64,000 nt of DNA from Pseudomonas sp. NFIX28 (GCF_900107395.1 NZ_FNPW01000003.1:422632-486631), one strand, 5' to 3'; counted from the first letter of the stretch, positions 19,134-27,732 are shown. The notes: generated from the letters alone by a model not told the origin. Program-made: numbers and translations.

Positions 19134-19272
19134 GTAGCCGCTGCCGAGCCCGCGAGGCTGCGATCGACCGCGAAGCGGTCGCAAACCCTGCATCCACCTT
19201 CTGCCTGACACACCGCGCAGGCAGACTTTGCGCCGGCTGCACCGTCGATCGCAGGCTGCGCCAGCGGCTACA
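19134..19272. repeat. REP doublet (GTAGCCGCTGCCG family)
   Basis: GTAGCCGCTGCCGAG..GAGGCTGCGATCGACC at 19134-19170 and the inverted GATCGCAGGCTGCGCCAGCGGCTAC near 19248-19272 form a REPIN of about 139 bp. It takes up much of the 395-nt gap between the CBS protein gene and the MHS transporter. The remaining 230 nt before 19505 hold no gene I recognise, only the likely transporter promoter. Confidence 0.85.
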
Positions 19273-19504
19273 GAGCGGCAAGTCCTGCTTGTTCGATCGT
19301 TAGGGGCCTTCCTATAATCGATCCGCTTACCCAAGCCCCGCAGAACCCAGGTGCTACCCGCACCCAGCGGTTCCTGCCCTGCTCTGCCCGCTTCTGGCAG
19401 GCTTCGCTCCCACCCCGAGCCGCGCCCGCGCCAAACCCACATCCCTGGGTGTTCGACCATAATAATTCGCTCCCATGGAGCTCATGACTGTCAGGGATAA
19501 CCGC

Positions 19505-20821
19505 ATGACGACCAGTACCACCTACAGCGCCTCCGCGCCTGCCCAGCCGACCAACTCCGCCAGCCGTGTGGCCACCGCCAGCTTTATCGGCACCGCCATC
19601 GAGTTCTACGACTTCTACGTCTACGCCACCGCCGCCGCACTGGTGATCGGCCCGGTGTTCTTTCCGCAGACCTCCGGCACCGCCCAGATGCTCTCGGCGT
19701 TCCTGACCTTCGGCATCGCCTTCCTCGCCCGCCCCTTGGGCTCAGCCCTGTTCGGCCACTTCGGCGACCGGATCGGCCGCAAGTCGACCCTGGTGGCATC
19801 GCTGCTGCTGATGGGTGTGTGCACCACGCTGATCGGCGTGCTGCCGGGCTATGACAGCATTGGCGCCTGGGCCCCGATCCTGCTGTGCCTGCTGCGTTTC
19901 GGCCAAGGCCTGGGGCTGGGCGGCGAATGGGGCGGAGCCGCGCTGCTCGCCACTGAAAACGCGCCGAAAGGCAAACGCGCCTGGTTCGGCATGTTTCCGC
20001 AATTGGGGCCGTCGATCGGCTTTCTCGCGGCCAACGGCCTGTTCCTGACCCTGGCCATGAGCCTGAGCGACGAACAGTTCCGTTCCTGGGGCTGGCGGAT
20101 TCCGTTCCTGCTCAGTGCGGCGTTGGTGCTGGTCGGCCTGTATGTGCGCCTGAAACTGCATGAAACCCCGGTATTCGCCAACGCTGTCGCCCGCCAGGAG
20201 CGGGTCAAGATGCCGCTGGTCGAGCTGTTCAGCCAATACTGGATGCCGGTGCTGCTGGGCGCCTCGGCGATGGTGGTGTGCTACGCGCTGTTTTACATCT
20301 CGACGGTGTTCTCGCTGAGCTATGGCGTCGCGACGCTCGGCTACAGCCGTGAAACCTTCCTCGGCCTGCTGTGTTTCGCGGTGCTGTTCATGGCCGCGGC
20401 CACGCCGCTGTCGGCCTGGGCCAGCGACCGCTATGGACGCAAGCCGGTGCTGCTCATCGGCGGCCTGCTGGCGGTTCTCTCCGGCTTCACCATGGAACCG
20501 CTGCTGACCCAGGGTTCGACCTGGGGCGTGGCGCTGTTCCTGTGCATCGAGCTGTTTCTGATGGGCGTGACCTTCGCCCCGATGGGCGCCCTGCTGCCAG
20601 AGCTGTTCCCGACCCACGTGCGTTATACCGGTGCATCGGCGGCCTACAACCTGGGCGGCATCGTCGGCGCCTCGGCGGCACCGTTCTTCGCCCAGAAGCT
20701 GGTGGCGATGGGAGGGTTGAGCTGGGTTGGCGGGTATGTATCGGCGGCAGCGGTGCTCAGCCTGATCGCTGTGCTGTGCCTGAAGGAAACGCGCAATAAC
20801 GACCTGAACCAGGTCGCCTGA
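19505..20821 (+). CDS. MFS transporter, metabolite:H+ symporter (MHS) family
   Basis: 438 aa, twelve hydrophobic segments. The MHS subfamily is marked by TASFIGTAIEFYDFYVYATAAALV at the start of TM1, GHFGDRIGRKSTL in loop 2-3 and RFGQGLGLGGEWGGAALLATENAP. Relatives (ProP, ShiA, KgtP) import osmolytes or small carboxylates with protons. The substrate cannot be told. I use ATG 19505 because AGGGA lies 8 nt upstream; two in-frame ATGs at 19475 and 19484 are possible but less well placed. It stands alone between REP elements. Confidence 0.88.
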   Translation: MTTSTTYSASAPAQPTNSASRVATASFIGTAIEFYDFYVYATAAALVIGPVFFPQTSGTAQMLSAFLTFGIAFLARPLGSALFGHFGDRIGRKSTLVASLLLMGVCTTLIGVLPGYDSIGAWAPILLCLLRFGQGLGLGGEWGGAALLATENAPKGKRAWFGMFPQLGPSIGFLAANGLFLTLAMSLSDEQFRSWGWRIPFLLSAALVLVGLYVRLKLHETPVFANAVARQERVKMPLVELFSQYWMPVLLGASAMVVCYALFYISTVFSLSYGVATLGYSRETFLGLLCFAVLFMAAATPLSAWASDRYGRKPVLLIGGLLAVLSGFTMEPLLTQGSTWGVALFLCIELFLMGVTFAPMGALLPELFPTHVRYTGASAAYNLGGIVGASAAPFFAQKLVAMGGLSWVGGYVSAAAVLSLIAVLCLKETRNNDLNQVA

Positions 20822-20830
20822 GAGATTGTT

Positions 20831-20898
20831 ATCGCGGGCAAGCCTCGCTCCTACAGAAGAAGATCGCGCTCTTCTGTAGGAGCGAGCGGGCGGCGATC
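20831..20898. repeat. REP doublet (GTAGGAGCGAG family)
   Basis: ATCGCGGGCAAGCCTCGCTC at 20831 is followed by the inverted copy CTTCTGTAGGAGCGAGCGGG ending near 20890. It lies between the convergent MHS transporter and purT genes and may act as a transcript 3' structure. Confidence 0.88.
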
Positions 20899-20917
20899 CG
20901 ACTTGCCGCGATGCTTT

Positions 20918-22099
20918 TTACAGCTCGACAACGACCGCCTGGGAAGCGCGGGTCGCCTTGGCCCGTGCGGCCTCGATCGACTCGTCGCGCGCCAGGGCCA
21001 CGCCCATGCGGCGCTGGCCATTGACTTCAGGCTTGCCGAACAGGCGCAGGGCGGTATCCGGCTCGCTCAGGGCCGCGCCCAGGTTGGCGAAAGCGGTCTG
21101 GGTCGACTGGCCTTCCACCAGGATCACCGCCGAAGCCGATGGGCCGAACTGACGGATCAACGGGATCGGCAAGCCGAGAATCGCCCGGGCATGCAGGGCA
21201 AACTGCGACAGGTCCTGGGAAATCAGGGTCACCAGGCCGGTGTCGTGGGGACGCGGCGAGACTTCGCTGAACCAGACCTGATCGCCCTTGACGAACAGTT
21301 CGACGCCAAACAGGCCTCGACCGCCCAGGGCCTCGGTCACGGCCTTGGCCACGCGCTCGGACTCGGCCAGGGCTTTGGGGCTCATGGCCTGGGGCTGCCA
21401 GGACTCCTGGTAGTCGCCTTTCTCCTGGCGATGGCCGACCGGCGCGCAGAAGGTGGTGCCGCCGACGTGGCGCACGGTCAGCAGGGTGATTTCGTAATCG
21501 AAATCGATGAAACCTTCGATGATCACCCGGCCCTTGCCGGCACGCCCGCCTTCCTGGGCGTATTCCCAGGCCTTCTGTACGTCATCGACGCTGCGCAGCA
21601 GGCTCTGCCCCTTGCCCGAGGAACTCATCACCGGCTTGACCACGCATGGGAAACCCAGGTCGTCCACCGCCTTGCGGTAGTCTTCGAAGGTATCGGCGAA
21701 ATGATAAGGCGAGGTCGGCAGGTCCAGCTCTTCGGCGGCCAGGCGACGAATGCCTTCGCGGTTCATGGTCAGCTGGGCGGCACGGGCAGTCGGGATCACG
21801 GTGAACCCCTCGGCCTCCAGCTCCACCAGGGTGGCGGTGGCGATGGCTTCGATCTCCGGCACGATGAAGTGCGGTTTCTCCGCCTCGATCACCGCACGCA
21901 GCGCCGCGCCGTCGAGCATGTTGATCACATGGCTGCGATGGGCCACCTGCATCGCCGGCGCGTTGGCGTAGCGATCCACGGCAATCACTTCAACGCCCAG
22001 GCGTTGCAGCTCGATCACCACTTCCTTGCCCAACTCACCACAGCCACACAGCAAAACGCGGGTCGCGGTTGGCGACAATGGAGTTCCGATACGGGTCAT
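20918..22099 (-). CDS. purT: Formate-dependent phosphoribosylglycinamide formyltransferase
   Basis: 393 aa. PurT makes formyl-GAR from GAR, formate and ATP, the folate-free route to step three of purine synthesis. It is an ATP-grasp enzyme: [29 protein letters not shown] opens the N-terminal domain, [17 protein letters not shown] is the ATP-binding loop, and [27 protein letters not shown] is the metal/ATP site. The length matches E. coli PurT. It is a single gene on the minus strand and ends 20 nt from the REP doublet. Confidence 0.97.
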   Translation of the reverse strand: MTRIGTPLSPTATRVLLCGCGELGKEVVIELQRLGVEVIAVDRYANAPAMQVAHRSHVINMLDGAALRAVIEAEKPHFIVPEIEAIATATLVELEAEGFTVIPTARAAQLTMNREGIRRLAAEELDLPTSPYHFADTFEDYRKAVDDLGFPCVVKPVMSSSGKGQSLLRSVDDVQKAWEYAQEGGRAGKGRVIIEGFIDFDYEITLLTVRHVGGTTFCAPVGHRQEKGDYQESWQPQAMSPKALAESERVAKAVTEALGGRGLFGVELFVKGDQVWFSEVSPRPHDTGLVTLISQDLSQFALHARAILGLPIPLIRQFGPSASAVILVEGQSTQTAFANLGAALSEPDTALRLFGKPEVNGQRRMGVALARDESIEAARAKATRASQAVVVEL

Positions 22100-22201
22100 C
22101 TGAAGGTCCTCAAAAGGAGCAGATTATCGAGGGTCGCGCACCAGGCGGGCGGCCCATGGGGAAGAAAGCGCGGCATTTTACATGAACCGCGCACTTTGGC
22201 C

Positions 22202-22669
22202 TCAGCTCGCGCACGCCGCCTTGCGCAAACGCCAGGCCATGGCCAGCCAGACCACGGTCACGCCGGCGAACTTGGAACCCAGCGCCGTGAGGATCACGCC
22301 CGGGGTCAGCGCGTCGATCAGGCCGAAAAAGATAAAGGTGTCCAGGGGAATGCTCAACGCCGAACTTATCCACAGGCGATCGTGCAACGGGCGCCTGGTG
22401 ATGCTGAACACCAGCCAGTCGATGCATTCGGAAACCGCGAACGCCGTGGCGCTGGCCAGGGCAATGGCCGGCTCGGAAGTCACGTAGGACAGCACCAGCG
22501 CCACCAGCATGGCGAGGATCGCGCCATGGCCGAAACGGGTCTGCACCATATCGCGCAGGACGAATACCAGCCCGCCCCAGGCCGACCAGATGATGTCCAG
22601 GTGCGGAGCGGTGGAAAAGGCGTAGTTGATCAGTACGACACTGCCGATATAGGCAATCAGGAAGAGCAT
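22202..22669 (-). CDS. VUT-family integral membrane protein (putative vitamin/queuosine-precursor uptake)
   Basis: 155 aa, about five to six hydrophobic segments. It resembles the VUT (vitamin uptake transporter, DUF165/YhhQ-like) family: ASATAFAVSECIDWLVFSITRRP is close to the conserved FxxSExxDxxVF stretch of YhhQ. It is shorter than YhhQ (about 220 aa). YhhQ imports queuosine precursors; whether this short form does so is unknown. ATG 22669 is the best start, since it begins a hydrophobic helix; the frame remains open upstream through a REP. A 7-bp hairpin sits just before the start. Confidence 0.7.
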   Translation of the reverse strand: MLFLIAYIGSVVLINYAFSTAPHLDIIWSAWGGLVFVLRDMVQTRFGHGAILAMLVALVLSYVTSEPAIALASATAFAVSECIDWLVFSITRRPLHDRLWISSALSIPLDTFIFFGLIDALTPGVILTALGSKFAGVTVVWLAMAWRLRKAACAS

Positions 22670-22682
22670 GGCGCGGGGAAGT

Positions 22683-22705
22683 CCCTGTGGGTCGGGCGCA
22701 CAGGG
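22683..22705 (-). promoter_or_regulatory. Hairpin just upstream of the VUT-family gene start
   Basis: CCCTGTG (22683-22689) pairs with CACAGGG (22699-22705), leaving a 9-nt loop. On the gene strand the GGGA of the 3' arm lies about 14 nt before the ATG at 22669 and is the only weak ribosome-site candidate, so the hairpin could hide it. No known riboswitch consensus was recognised. Confidence 0.4.
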
Positions 22706-22740
22706 TACTTCAGGTGGGTGTGTTGAGCCAGAAACCGCTA

Positions 22741-22806
22741 TCGCGAGCCAGCTGGCTCCTACAAGGATTACGCCGAACGTGCAGGCGCGAGCTTGTTTGC
22801 GACAAG
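22741..22806. repeat. REP doublet (GTAGGAGC family, diverged)
   Basis: TCGCGAGCCAGCTGGCTCCTACA at about 22741-22763 and inverted GGCGCGAGCTTGTTTGCGA near 22785-22803 separate the DUF1289 gene from the VUT-family gene. Confidence 0.7.
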
Positions 22807-22808
22807 CC

Positions 22809-23024
22809 TCAACTGCCGGCCTGGGTGCCGACCATCCACAACACCCCGCTGGACTTGGCGCGCTCATGACACAGCGCCAGCACCGCGCGGCGCTCGGCGT
22901 TGTCCATGCGGCTCCAGCGGGTAATCTCGCTCACCGTGCGCTGGCAGCCGGTGCAGATATCGTCATCGTCCAGCGCGCAAATGCTCACACAGGGCGAACG
23001 AACGGGTTTTTCGGTTTCGGTCAT
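22809..23024 (-). CDS. DUF1289 family small cysteine-rich protein
   Basis: 71 aa. The family pattern is C-x-x-x-C..C-x-[30 protein letters not shown], which probably binds an iron-sulfur cluster or zinc through its four cysteines. The function of DUF1289 proteins is not established. Its ATG overlaps the stop of the gamma-carbonic-anhydrase gene (ATGA, 23021-23024), so the two are translationally coupled. Confidence 0.88.
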   Translation of the reverse strand: MTETEKPVRSPCVSICALDDDDICTGCQRTVSEITRWSRMDNAERRAVLALCHERAKSSGVLWMVGTQAGS

Positions 23025-23545
23025 TGTTCTTGCTCGATCAGGTCGCGGGCATAACGCTGGGAATTGTGCACATAGTGCGCGGCGCTGGCCTCGAGCATCT
23101 TCTTCTGCTGCTCGGTCAGTTCGCGCACCACTTTGCCCGGCGAGCCCATCACCAGCGAGCCATCAGGAATCTCCTTGCCCTCGCCGATCAGCGAGTTGGC
23201 GCCGATGATGCAGTTCTTGCCAATCTTCGCGCCGTTGAGAATCACCGCGTTGATGCCGATCAGGCTGTAATCGCCGACAGTGCAGCCATGCAGCATGGCG
23301 TTGTGGCCGATGGTCACGCCGGTGCCGATGGTCAGCGGAAAGCCCATGTCGGTATGCATCACCGTGCCGTCCTGCACGTTGCTGTTCCTGCCGATCAGGA
23401 TCAGCTCGTTGTCGCCGCGCAGCACCGCGTTGAACCACACGTTGGCGCCCTCCTCCAGCTTGACCTTGCCCACCAGCGTGGCATTGGGCGCGACCCAGCT
23501 TTGCGGGTGGGTTTCGACGCGGGCGTCGCCCAGGCGGTATTTCAT
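23021..23545 (-). CDS. Gamma-carbonic anhydrase family protein (YrdA/PaaY type)
   Basis: 174 aa left-handed beta-helix protein of hexapeptide repeats. [43 protein letters not shown] carries the three metal-ligand histidines of the family ([12 protein letters not shown]). E. coli YrdA-like members bind zinc but carbonic anhydrase activity is often weak or absent. I chose ATG 23545 ([14 protein letters not shown]) because it starts the repeat fold; a start 120 nt upstream would overlap the neighbouring Nudix gene. It overlaps the DUF1289 gene by 4 nt. Confidence 0.92.
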   Translation of the reverse strand: MKYRLGDARVETHPQSWVAPNATLVGKVKLEEGANVWFNAVLRGDNELILIGRNSNVQDGTVMHTDMGFPLTIGTGVTIGHNAMLHGCTVGDYSLIGINAVILNGAKIGKNCIIGANSLIGEGKEIPDGSLVMGSPGKVVRELTEQQKKMLEASAAHYVHNSQRYARDLIEQEQ

Positions 23546-23612
23546 ATTGTCATCCTCAAGGCCAGGCAGGCTCAGGTGCACAGCAGGGTTCGCGCCATGC
23601 GAAACGATGGCT

Positions 23613-24212
23613 TCAAATATTGATAAAGCTTTTTGGCGGTTGGTGCAGGCTGATCTTGGCGTCATACAGCAGGTTGATCAGCTCGACGATCATGATCGCC
23701 GTCAGGCCCCAGATCTTGTATTCGCCGAAGCGGTAGCTCGGCACATACCAACTGCGGCCCTGATAATCTATGCGGTGGGTATGCTCGCGCGGGTCCTGGC
23801 GGAAAAACTCCAGCGGCACGCTGAATACCGCGGAAATCTCGGCATCATTGGCCAGGTATTCGACGTAGTCGGGAATCACCCCGACATAGGGCGTGACCTT
23901 GATCCCGTGCAGGGAAATCAGCGGGCTCAAAGGGCCGATCACTTCCACCAGGCCCGGCGGCAGGCCGATTTCCTCTTCGGCTTCGCGCAGCGCGGTAAAA
24001 ACCAGGTCGGGATCTTCCGGGTCGCGGCGGCCTCCGGGGAACGCCACTTCGCCACCGTGGGTGGACAAGCCCTTGGCTCGCAGGGTCAGCACCAGCTCGG
24101 GCTCGTCACTGCGGGTAATCGGTACCAGCACGGCGGCCTCGGGGAAACGTCGATCCGTCTCCAGCGTTAGCGGCGTATGGTTGCTTACCCGGTGCAGTAG
24201 CTCGTCCAGCAT
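23613..24212 (-). CDS. Nudix hydrolase, CoA pyrophosphatase (NudL/YeaB) type
   Basis: 199 aa. The Nudix box [25 protein letters not shown] fits the family pattern, with the upstream CoA-pyrophosphatase signature [20 protein letters not shown]. Relatives split CoA into phosphopantetheine and 3',5'-ADP. ATG 24212 (MLDELLHRV) is the family start; the open frame further upstream crosses a palindromic element and is not coding. It lies 67 nt upstream of the gamma-carbonic anhydrase gene, with which it may be co-transcribed. Confidence 0.9.
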   Translation of the reverse strand: MLDELLHRVSNHTPLTLETDRRFPEAAVLVPITRSDEPELVLTLRAKGLSTHGGEVAFPGGRRDPEDPDLVFTALREAEEEIGLPPGLVEVIGPLSPLISLHGIKVTPYVGVIPDYVEYLANDAEISAVFSVPLEFFRQDPREHTHRIDYQGRSWYVPSYRFGEYKIWGLTAIMIVELINLLYDAKISLHQPPKSFINI

Positions 24213-24239
24213 GAGTCTTCTCGATCTGTCGACTATTAG

Positions 24240-24320
24240 GGTCTGCTGACCTTTGGTGACGACCGCGACAGGAGCCCACTTGGCCCAGCAACGCGGCTCG
24301 CCAGCAAAGGTCAACAGACC
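24240..24320. repeat. 81-bp imperfect palindrome between divergent Nudix genes (MITE-like)
   Basis: Left arm GGTCTGCTGACCTTTG (24240-24255) and right arm CAAAGGTCAACAGACC (24305-24320) pair over 15 of 16 positions. Inside, CCGCG..CGCGG extends the pairing. TTA lies close to each outer end (24236-24238 and 24321-24323), though on the left one extra base separates it from the arm. This shape suits a small non-autonomous element or a long RNA hairpin in the leader of the CoA pyrophosphatase gene. Confidence 0.75.
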
Positions 24321-24444
24321 TTATGCATCATGCACCAAACAAACCGACCGCCCAACCCCCGAACCGCGCCATGTCGCGTAACGACAACTTGCCGACAAAG
24401 CCCCGCGCACGCCAAGATAGGCGCAGCCTTTTCGGATACCCAGC

Positions 24445-24996
24445 ATGAAATTCTGCAGCCAGTGCGGTCACCCGGTCACCCAGCGCATTCCCGAAGGCGA
24501 TTCACGCCTGCGATTTGTCTGCGACAACTGCCAGACCATCCATTACCAGAACCCGAATATAGTCGCCGGCTGCCTGCCTACCTGGGGCACCCAGGTGCTA
24601 CTTTGCCGACGCGCGATCGAACCGCGCCGGGGTTACTGGACGCTGCCAGCAGGCTTCATGGAAAACGGCGAGACTGTCGAACAGGCGGCCATTCGCGAAA
24701 CCTTCGAGGAAGCCTGCGCGCGGGTCCGCAACCTGAGCATCTACACCCTGATCGACGTCCCGCACATCAGCCAGGTGCATGTATTTTTCCGCGCCGAACT
24801 GGCGGACCTGGATTTCGCCGCCGGCGAGGAAAGCCTGGAGGTCCGGCTTTTCGAAGAAGCCGACATCCCTTGGTCCGAGCTGGCTTTTCGCACGGTCGGG
24901 CGTACCTTAGAATGTTTCTTCGCTGACCGGCGGAACGAGCAATACCCCGTGCGTTCGGAGTCCATTCCGCCCCTGGCTCAGCCGGCCCTCACTTAA
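24445..24996 (+). CDS. Zinc-ribbon Nudix hydrolase with altered Nudix box
   Basis: 183 aa. An N-terminal zinc ribbon (CSQCG..CDNCQ, Cys4 to about Cys32) is followed by a Nudix domain at about 38-150. The box reads GFMENGETVEQAAIRETFEEAC: the metal-binding RE..EE core is intact, but the final Gly of GX5EX7REUXEEXGU is Cys and the hydrophobic U before xEE is Thr. The start MKFCSQCGHPV is typical. Its layout recalls NADH pyrophosphatase, yet the protein is shorter and lacks the SQPWPFPQS motif, so the substrate is open. It is divergent from the CoA pyrophosphatase gene. Confidence 0.85.
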   Translation: MKFCSQCGHPVTQRIPEGDSRLRFVCDNCQTIHYQNPNIVAGCLPTWGTQVLLCRRAIEPRRGYWTLPAGFMENGETVEQAAIRETFEEACARVRNLSIYTLIDVPHISQVHVFFRAELADLDFAAGEESLEVRLFEEADIPWSELAFRTVGRTLECFFADRRNEQYPVRSESIPPLAQPALT

Positions 24997-25043
24997 ACAA
25001 CAAAACGTACGCGGCACCTGTGTACTCTTAGGGATATCGTTTC

Positions 25044-25547
25044 ATGCGCTGGTTGCTCGCTCTTTTCTGCTGCTCGGTTATCGCGGTCTCCCACGCCTCC
25101 GCGACGGATACCCTGAACGGCAAGGTCATCGAAAAAGTCCTGGTCCTCAAGTCGGCCCATCAGTTGCAACTGATCAACGACGGCAAACCCATCAAGACCT
25201 ACCGCATTTCCCTGGGTAAACGACCCAAGGGGCCGAAGCTCATGGAAGGCGACAAGCGCACTCCGGAAGGCTTCTACTGGCTGGACTGGCGCAAGACCAG
25301 CGACCGCTTCAACCTGGCCATGCATATTTCCTACCCGAACATCAGCGATTCCGCGCGTTCGCGTCGCGAAGGCGTGGAGCCCGGCGGCATGATCATGATC
25401 CACGGCACCCCGGACAGCGAAGACTACCCGGAGCAGTACTTCCATACCCTGGACTGGACCGACGGTTGCATCGCCATGCGCAACATCGACATGCGCGAAG
25501 TCTGGGGCCTGGTCCCGGACGGCACGATGATTGAAATCCGCCCCTGA
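25044..25547 (+). CDS. L,D-transpeptidase-like (YkuD) periplasmic protein, YafK type
   Basis: 167 aa. A signal peptide (about 1-20, ending SHASA) precedes a YkuD domain. The catalytic pair lies in MIMIHGTP (His120) and TDGCIAMRN (Cys142), where TDGC replaces the more usual SHGC, as in the YafK/DpaA branch. In E. coli, DpaA (YafK) cleaves Braun lipoprotein off peptidoglycan instead of attaching it, so a hydrolase role is as likely as crosslinking. AGGGA lies before the ATG. It follows the Nudix gene by 47 nt. Confidence 0.88.
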   Translation: MRWLLALFCCSVIAVSHASATDTLNGKVIEKVLVLKSAHQLQLINDGKPIKTYRISLGKRPKGPKLMEGDKRTPEGFYWLDWRKTSDRFNLAMHISYPNISDSARSRREGVEPGGMIMIHGTPDSEDYPEQYFHTLDWTDGCIAMRNIDMREVWGLVPDGTMIEIRP

Positions 25548-25683
25548 TTCATCGTCCAGAACGCCGCTAAACACTCCCGTTACAAAAAAGATCGCAGGCC
25601 GCGCCGGCTTCGAAAGGTGAATACCAATTCGTCCCTCGAAGAACAGCCGCCCCTGCGATTTTCGCATTTACGGCCAGACCGCC

Positions 25684-25788
25684 CTAATACCACTTACCCC
25701 TCCACCTCCTAACAAAGCCCATAAACCGCCCGATTACAGGTGTTTTATCGAAAATACCGGCATTGACATGGTATTTAAGTGGTATTAG
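25684..25788. promoter_or_regulatory. Putative nag promoter and GntR (NagQ) operator cluster
   Basis: CTAATACCACTT at 25684-25695 is the exact inverse of AAGTGGTATTAG at 25777-25788. Two direct TGGTATT(T/A) copies 11 bp apart lie at 25769 and 25780, and AATACC (25753-25758) faces GGTATT (25770-25775) across 11 bp. TTGACA at 25763-25768 could be a -35 box with TAGTTT at 25786-25791 as -10 (17-nt spacer). Repeats over the promoter suit a repressor of the downstream GntR type. Nothing else is seen in the 296-nt gap before the regulator gene. Confidence 0.6.
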
Positions 25789-25843
25789 TTTTTGCCACAT
25801 TACCGGGCGACAACAAACCAATAACGCATCGGAACCTCGACAG

Positions 25844-26575
25844 ATGAACCACATCCTGGCCCTGCGCCCCGACGAAACCCAGCCGACCCCGCTGTACCTG
25901 CAACTGGCGCGCAATCTGGAAGCCGCCATCCATGCCGGCCAGTGGAAAGCCGAACAGGCCCTGCCCTCGGAACGCAACCTGAGCGAGATGCTCAACATTT
26001 CCCGCGTGACCGCGCGCAAGGCCCTGGAAGTGCTGTTCGAACAAGGCCTGATCCGCCGCAGCCAGGGCTCCGGCACCTTTATCACCCCACGCCTGGAACA
26101 ACCGCTGTCGCGCCTGTCCGGCTTCAGCGAAATGCTGCGCCTCAAGGGCTTCGTGCCCGGCTCCCAATGGCTGGAACGGGAGATCACCACGCCGACCCAC
26201 GAAGAACTGATCCGCCTCGGCCTGTCGCCGAACGACAAGGTCGCGCGCCTCAAGCGCCTGCGCAAAGCCGACGACACGGTGATGGCGATCGAAATGAGCA
26301 CCCTGCCGGCCTCGATCATTGCCCAGCCGCACACCGTGGGCGACTCGCTCTATGCCTACCTCGACGGCATCGGCCGCCCGGTGGTCCGTGCCCTGCAGCA
26401 CATCCAGGCGATCAATGCCTCCGACGAGTTCGCCGCGCTGGTGGGCATCGCCCCCGGCACCGCGATGCTGCTGATGACCCGTGTCGGCTATCTCGAAGAC
26501 AACACCCCGATCGAACTCACCGACACCTATTGCCGCAACGACTACTACGACTTCGTCGCCGAGCTACGTCGCTAA
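25844..26575 (+). CDS. nagQ: GntR/HutC-type regulator of N-acetylglucosamine use
   Basis: 243 aa. The N-terminal winged helix-turn-helix (about 15-80; LPSERNLSEMLNISRVTARKALEVLFEQGLIRRSQGSGTF) is followed by a UTRA effector domain (about 95-235) of the HutC/DasR branch, whose usual ligands are sugar phosphates such as GlcNAc-6-P or GlcN-6-P. ATG 25844 gives the family N-terminus; an upstream TTG in frame lies in the promoter. It heads the nagA-nagB-II-nagF-nagE cluster, so it most likely represses it and itself through the repeats upstream. Confidence 0.85.
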   Translation: MNHILALRPDETQPTPLYLQLARNLEAAIHAGQWKAEQALPSERNLSEMLNISRVTARKALEVLFEQGLIRRSQGSGTFITPRLEQPLSRLSGFSEMLRLKGFVPGSQWLEREITTPTHEELIRLGLSPNDKVARLKRLRKADDTVMAIEMSTLPASIIAQPHTVGDSLYAYLDGIGRPVVRALQHIQAINASDEFAALVGIAPGTAMLLMTRVGYLEDNTPIELTDTYCRNDYYDFVAELRR

Positions 26576-26625
26576 ACCAGGCCGCCGAACCAAGTCGCCA
26601 AGCACCCGTCCCAGAGAGCTGCCTA

Positions 26626-27732
26626 ATGTCCGAACACAACATCCTCACCCCACAAGGCTGGATTCGCGGCCACCTGAACCACCGGGACGGCAAGGTCACC
26701 GGCATCGAAGGCAGCCCCTGCGACCCGGCGGACAACGACCTGCCCTACCTGCTGCCAGGCTTTATCGACCTGCATGTGCACGGCGGCGGCGGCAAGGACA
26801 TCATGGAAGGCGCCCCGGCGTTCGAGACCATCACCCGCACCCACGTGCGCTTTGGCACCACCTCGCTGCTGGCCACCACCATGACCGCGCCCACCGAGGA
26901 GATCACCCGAGTCCTGGGCGCCATCGGCGCATACTGCGAACAACGCCCCAGCGGCAGCGCCCGGGTACTCGGCGTGCACCTGGAAGGCCCCTACATCAAC
27001 CCGGGCAAACTCGGCGCCCAGCCCAATTTCGCCCATACCGCGCTGATGGCCGAAGTCGAGGCGTACCTGCGCCTGGCGCCGATCCGGGTAATTACCATCG
27101 CCCCGGAAATCGCCGGCCATGACCAGCTGATCCGCGCCCTCAGCGCCCGCGGCATCCGCATGCAGATCGGCCACACCCTGGGCAGCTACGAGGAAGGCGT
27201 GGCCGCGCTCGACGCCGGGGCCACCAGCTTCACCCACCTGTACAACGCCATGAGCCCGCTGCATCACCGCGAGCCGGGCATCGTCGGCGCCGCCCTGGCC
27301 CACGCCCAGTACGCGGAACTGATTCCCGACCTGCTGCACGTGCACCCCGGCGCCATGCGCGTGGCCTTGCGCTCGATCCCCTGCCTGTACTGCGTGACCG
27401 ACTCCACCGCGGCCGCCGGCATGCCGGACGGCGAATACAAGCTCGGCAGCCACACCGTGACCAAATGCCTGGGCGGCGTGCGCCTGCCGGACGGCACCCT
27501 GGCCGGCAGCACCCTGACCATGGATCAGGCCTTGCGCAACCTGGTGAAGATCGGCCTGCCCTTGGCCGAGGCCTCGCAACGTTTGTCACAGTTTCCCGCC
27601 GATTATCTCGGCGTGGCCGAACGCGGGCGCTTGCAGGTCGGCAGCTGGGCCGACTGCGTATGCCTGGACCGCTCACTCACACTGACCGCCGTGATGGTCG
27701 AAGGAGAAGACATTGACTTCAAAAATGCTTGA
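26626..27732 (+). CDS. nagA: N-acetylglucosamine-6-phosphate deacetylase
   Basis: 368 aa amidohydrolase that removes acetate from GlcNAc-6-P. GFIDLHVHGGGGKDIMEG holds the first metal histidines, GVHLEGPYINPGKLGAQ the metal glutamate, and QIGHTLGSYEEG with FTHLYNAMSPLHHREPG the later ligands. CVTDSTAAAGMPDG carries the catalytic aspartate. The start ATG 26626 (MSEHNILTPQGW) lies 50 nt after the regulator. The 3' end overlaps nagB-II by 20 nt. Confidence 0.95.
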   Translation: MSEHNILTPQGWIRGHLNHRDGKVTGIEGSPCDPADNDLPYLLPGFIDLHVHGGGGKDIMEGAPAFETITRTHVRFGTTSLLATTMTAPTEEITRVLGAIGAYCEQRPSGSARVLGVHLEGPYINPGKLGAQPNFAHTALMAEVEAYLRLAPIRVITIAPEIAGHDQLIRALSARGIRMQIGHTLGSYEEGVAALDAGATSFTHLYNAMSPLHHREPGIVGAALAHAQYAELIPDLLHVHPGAMRVALRSIPCLYCVTDSTAAAGMPDGEYKLGSHTVTKCLGGVRLPDGTLAGSTLTMDQALRNLVKIGLPLAEASQRLSQFPADYLGVAERGRLQVGSWADCVCLDRSLTLTAVMVEGEDIDFKNA

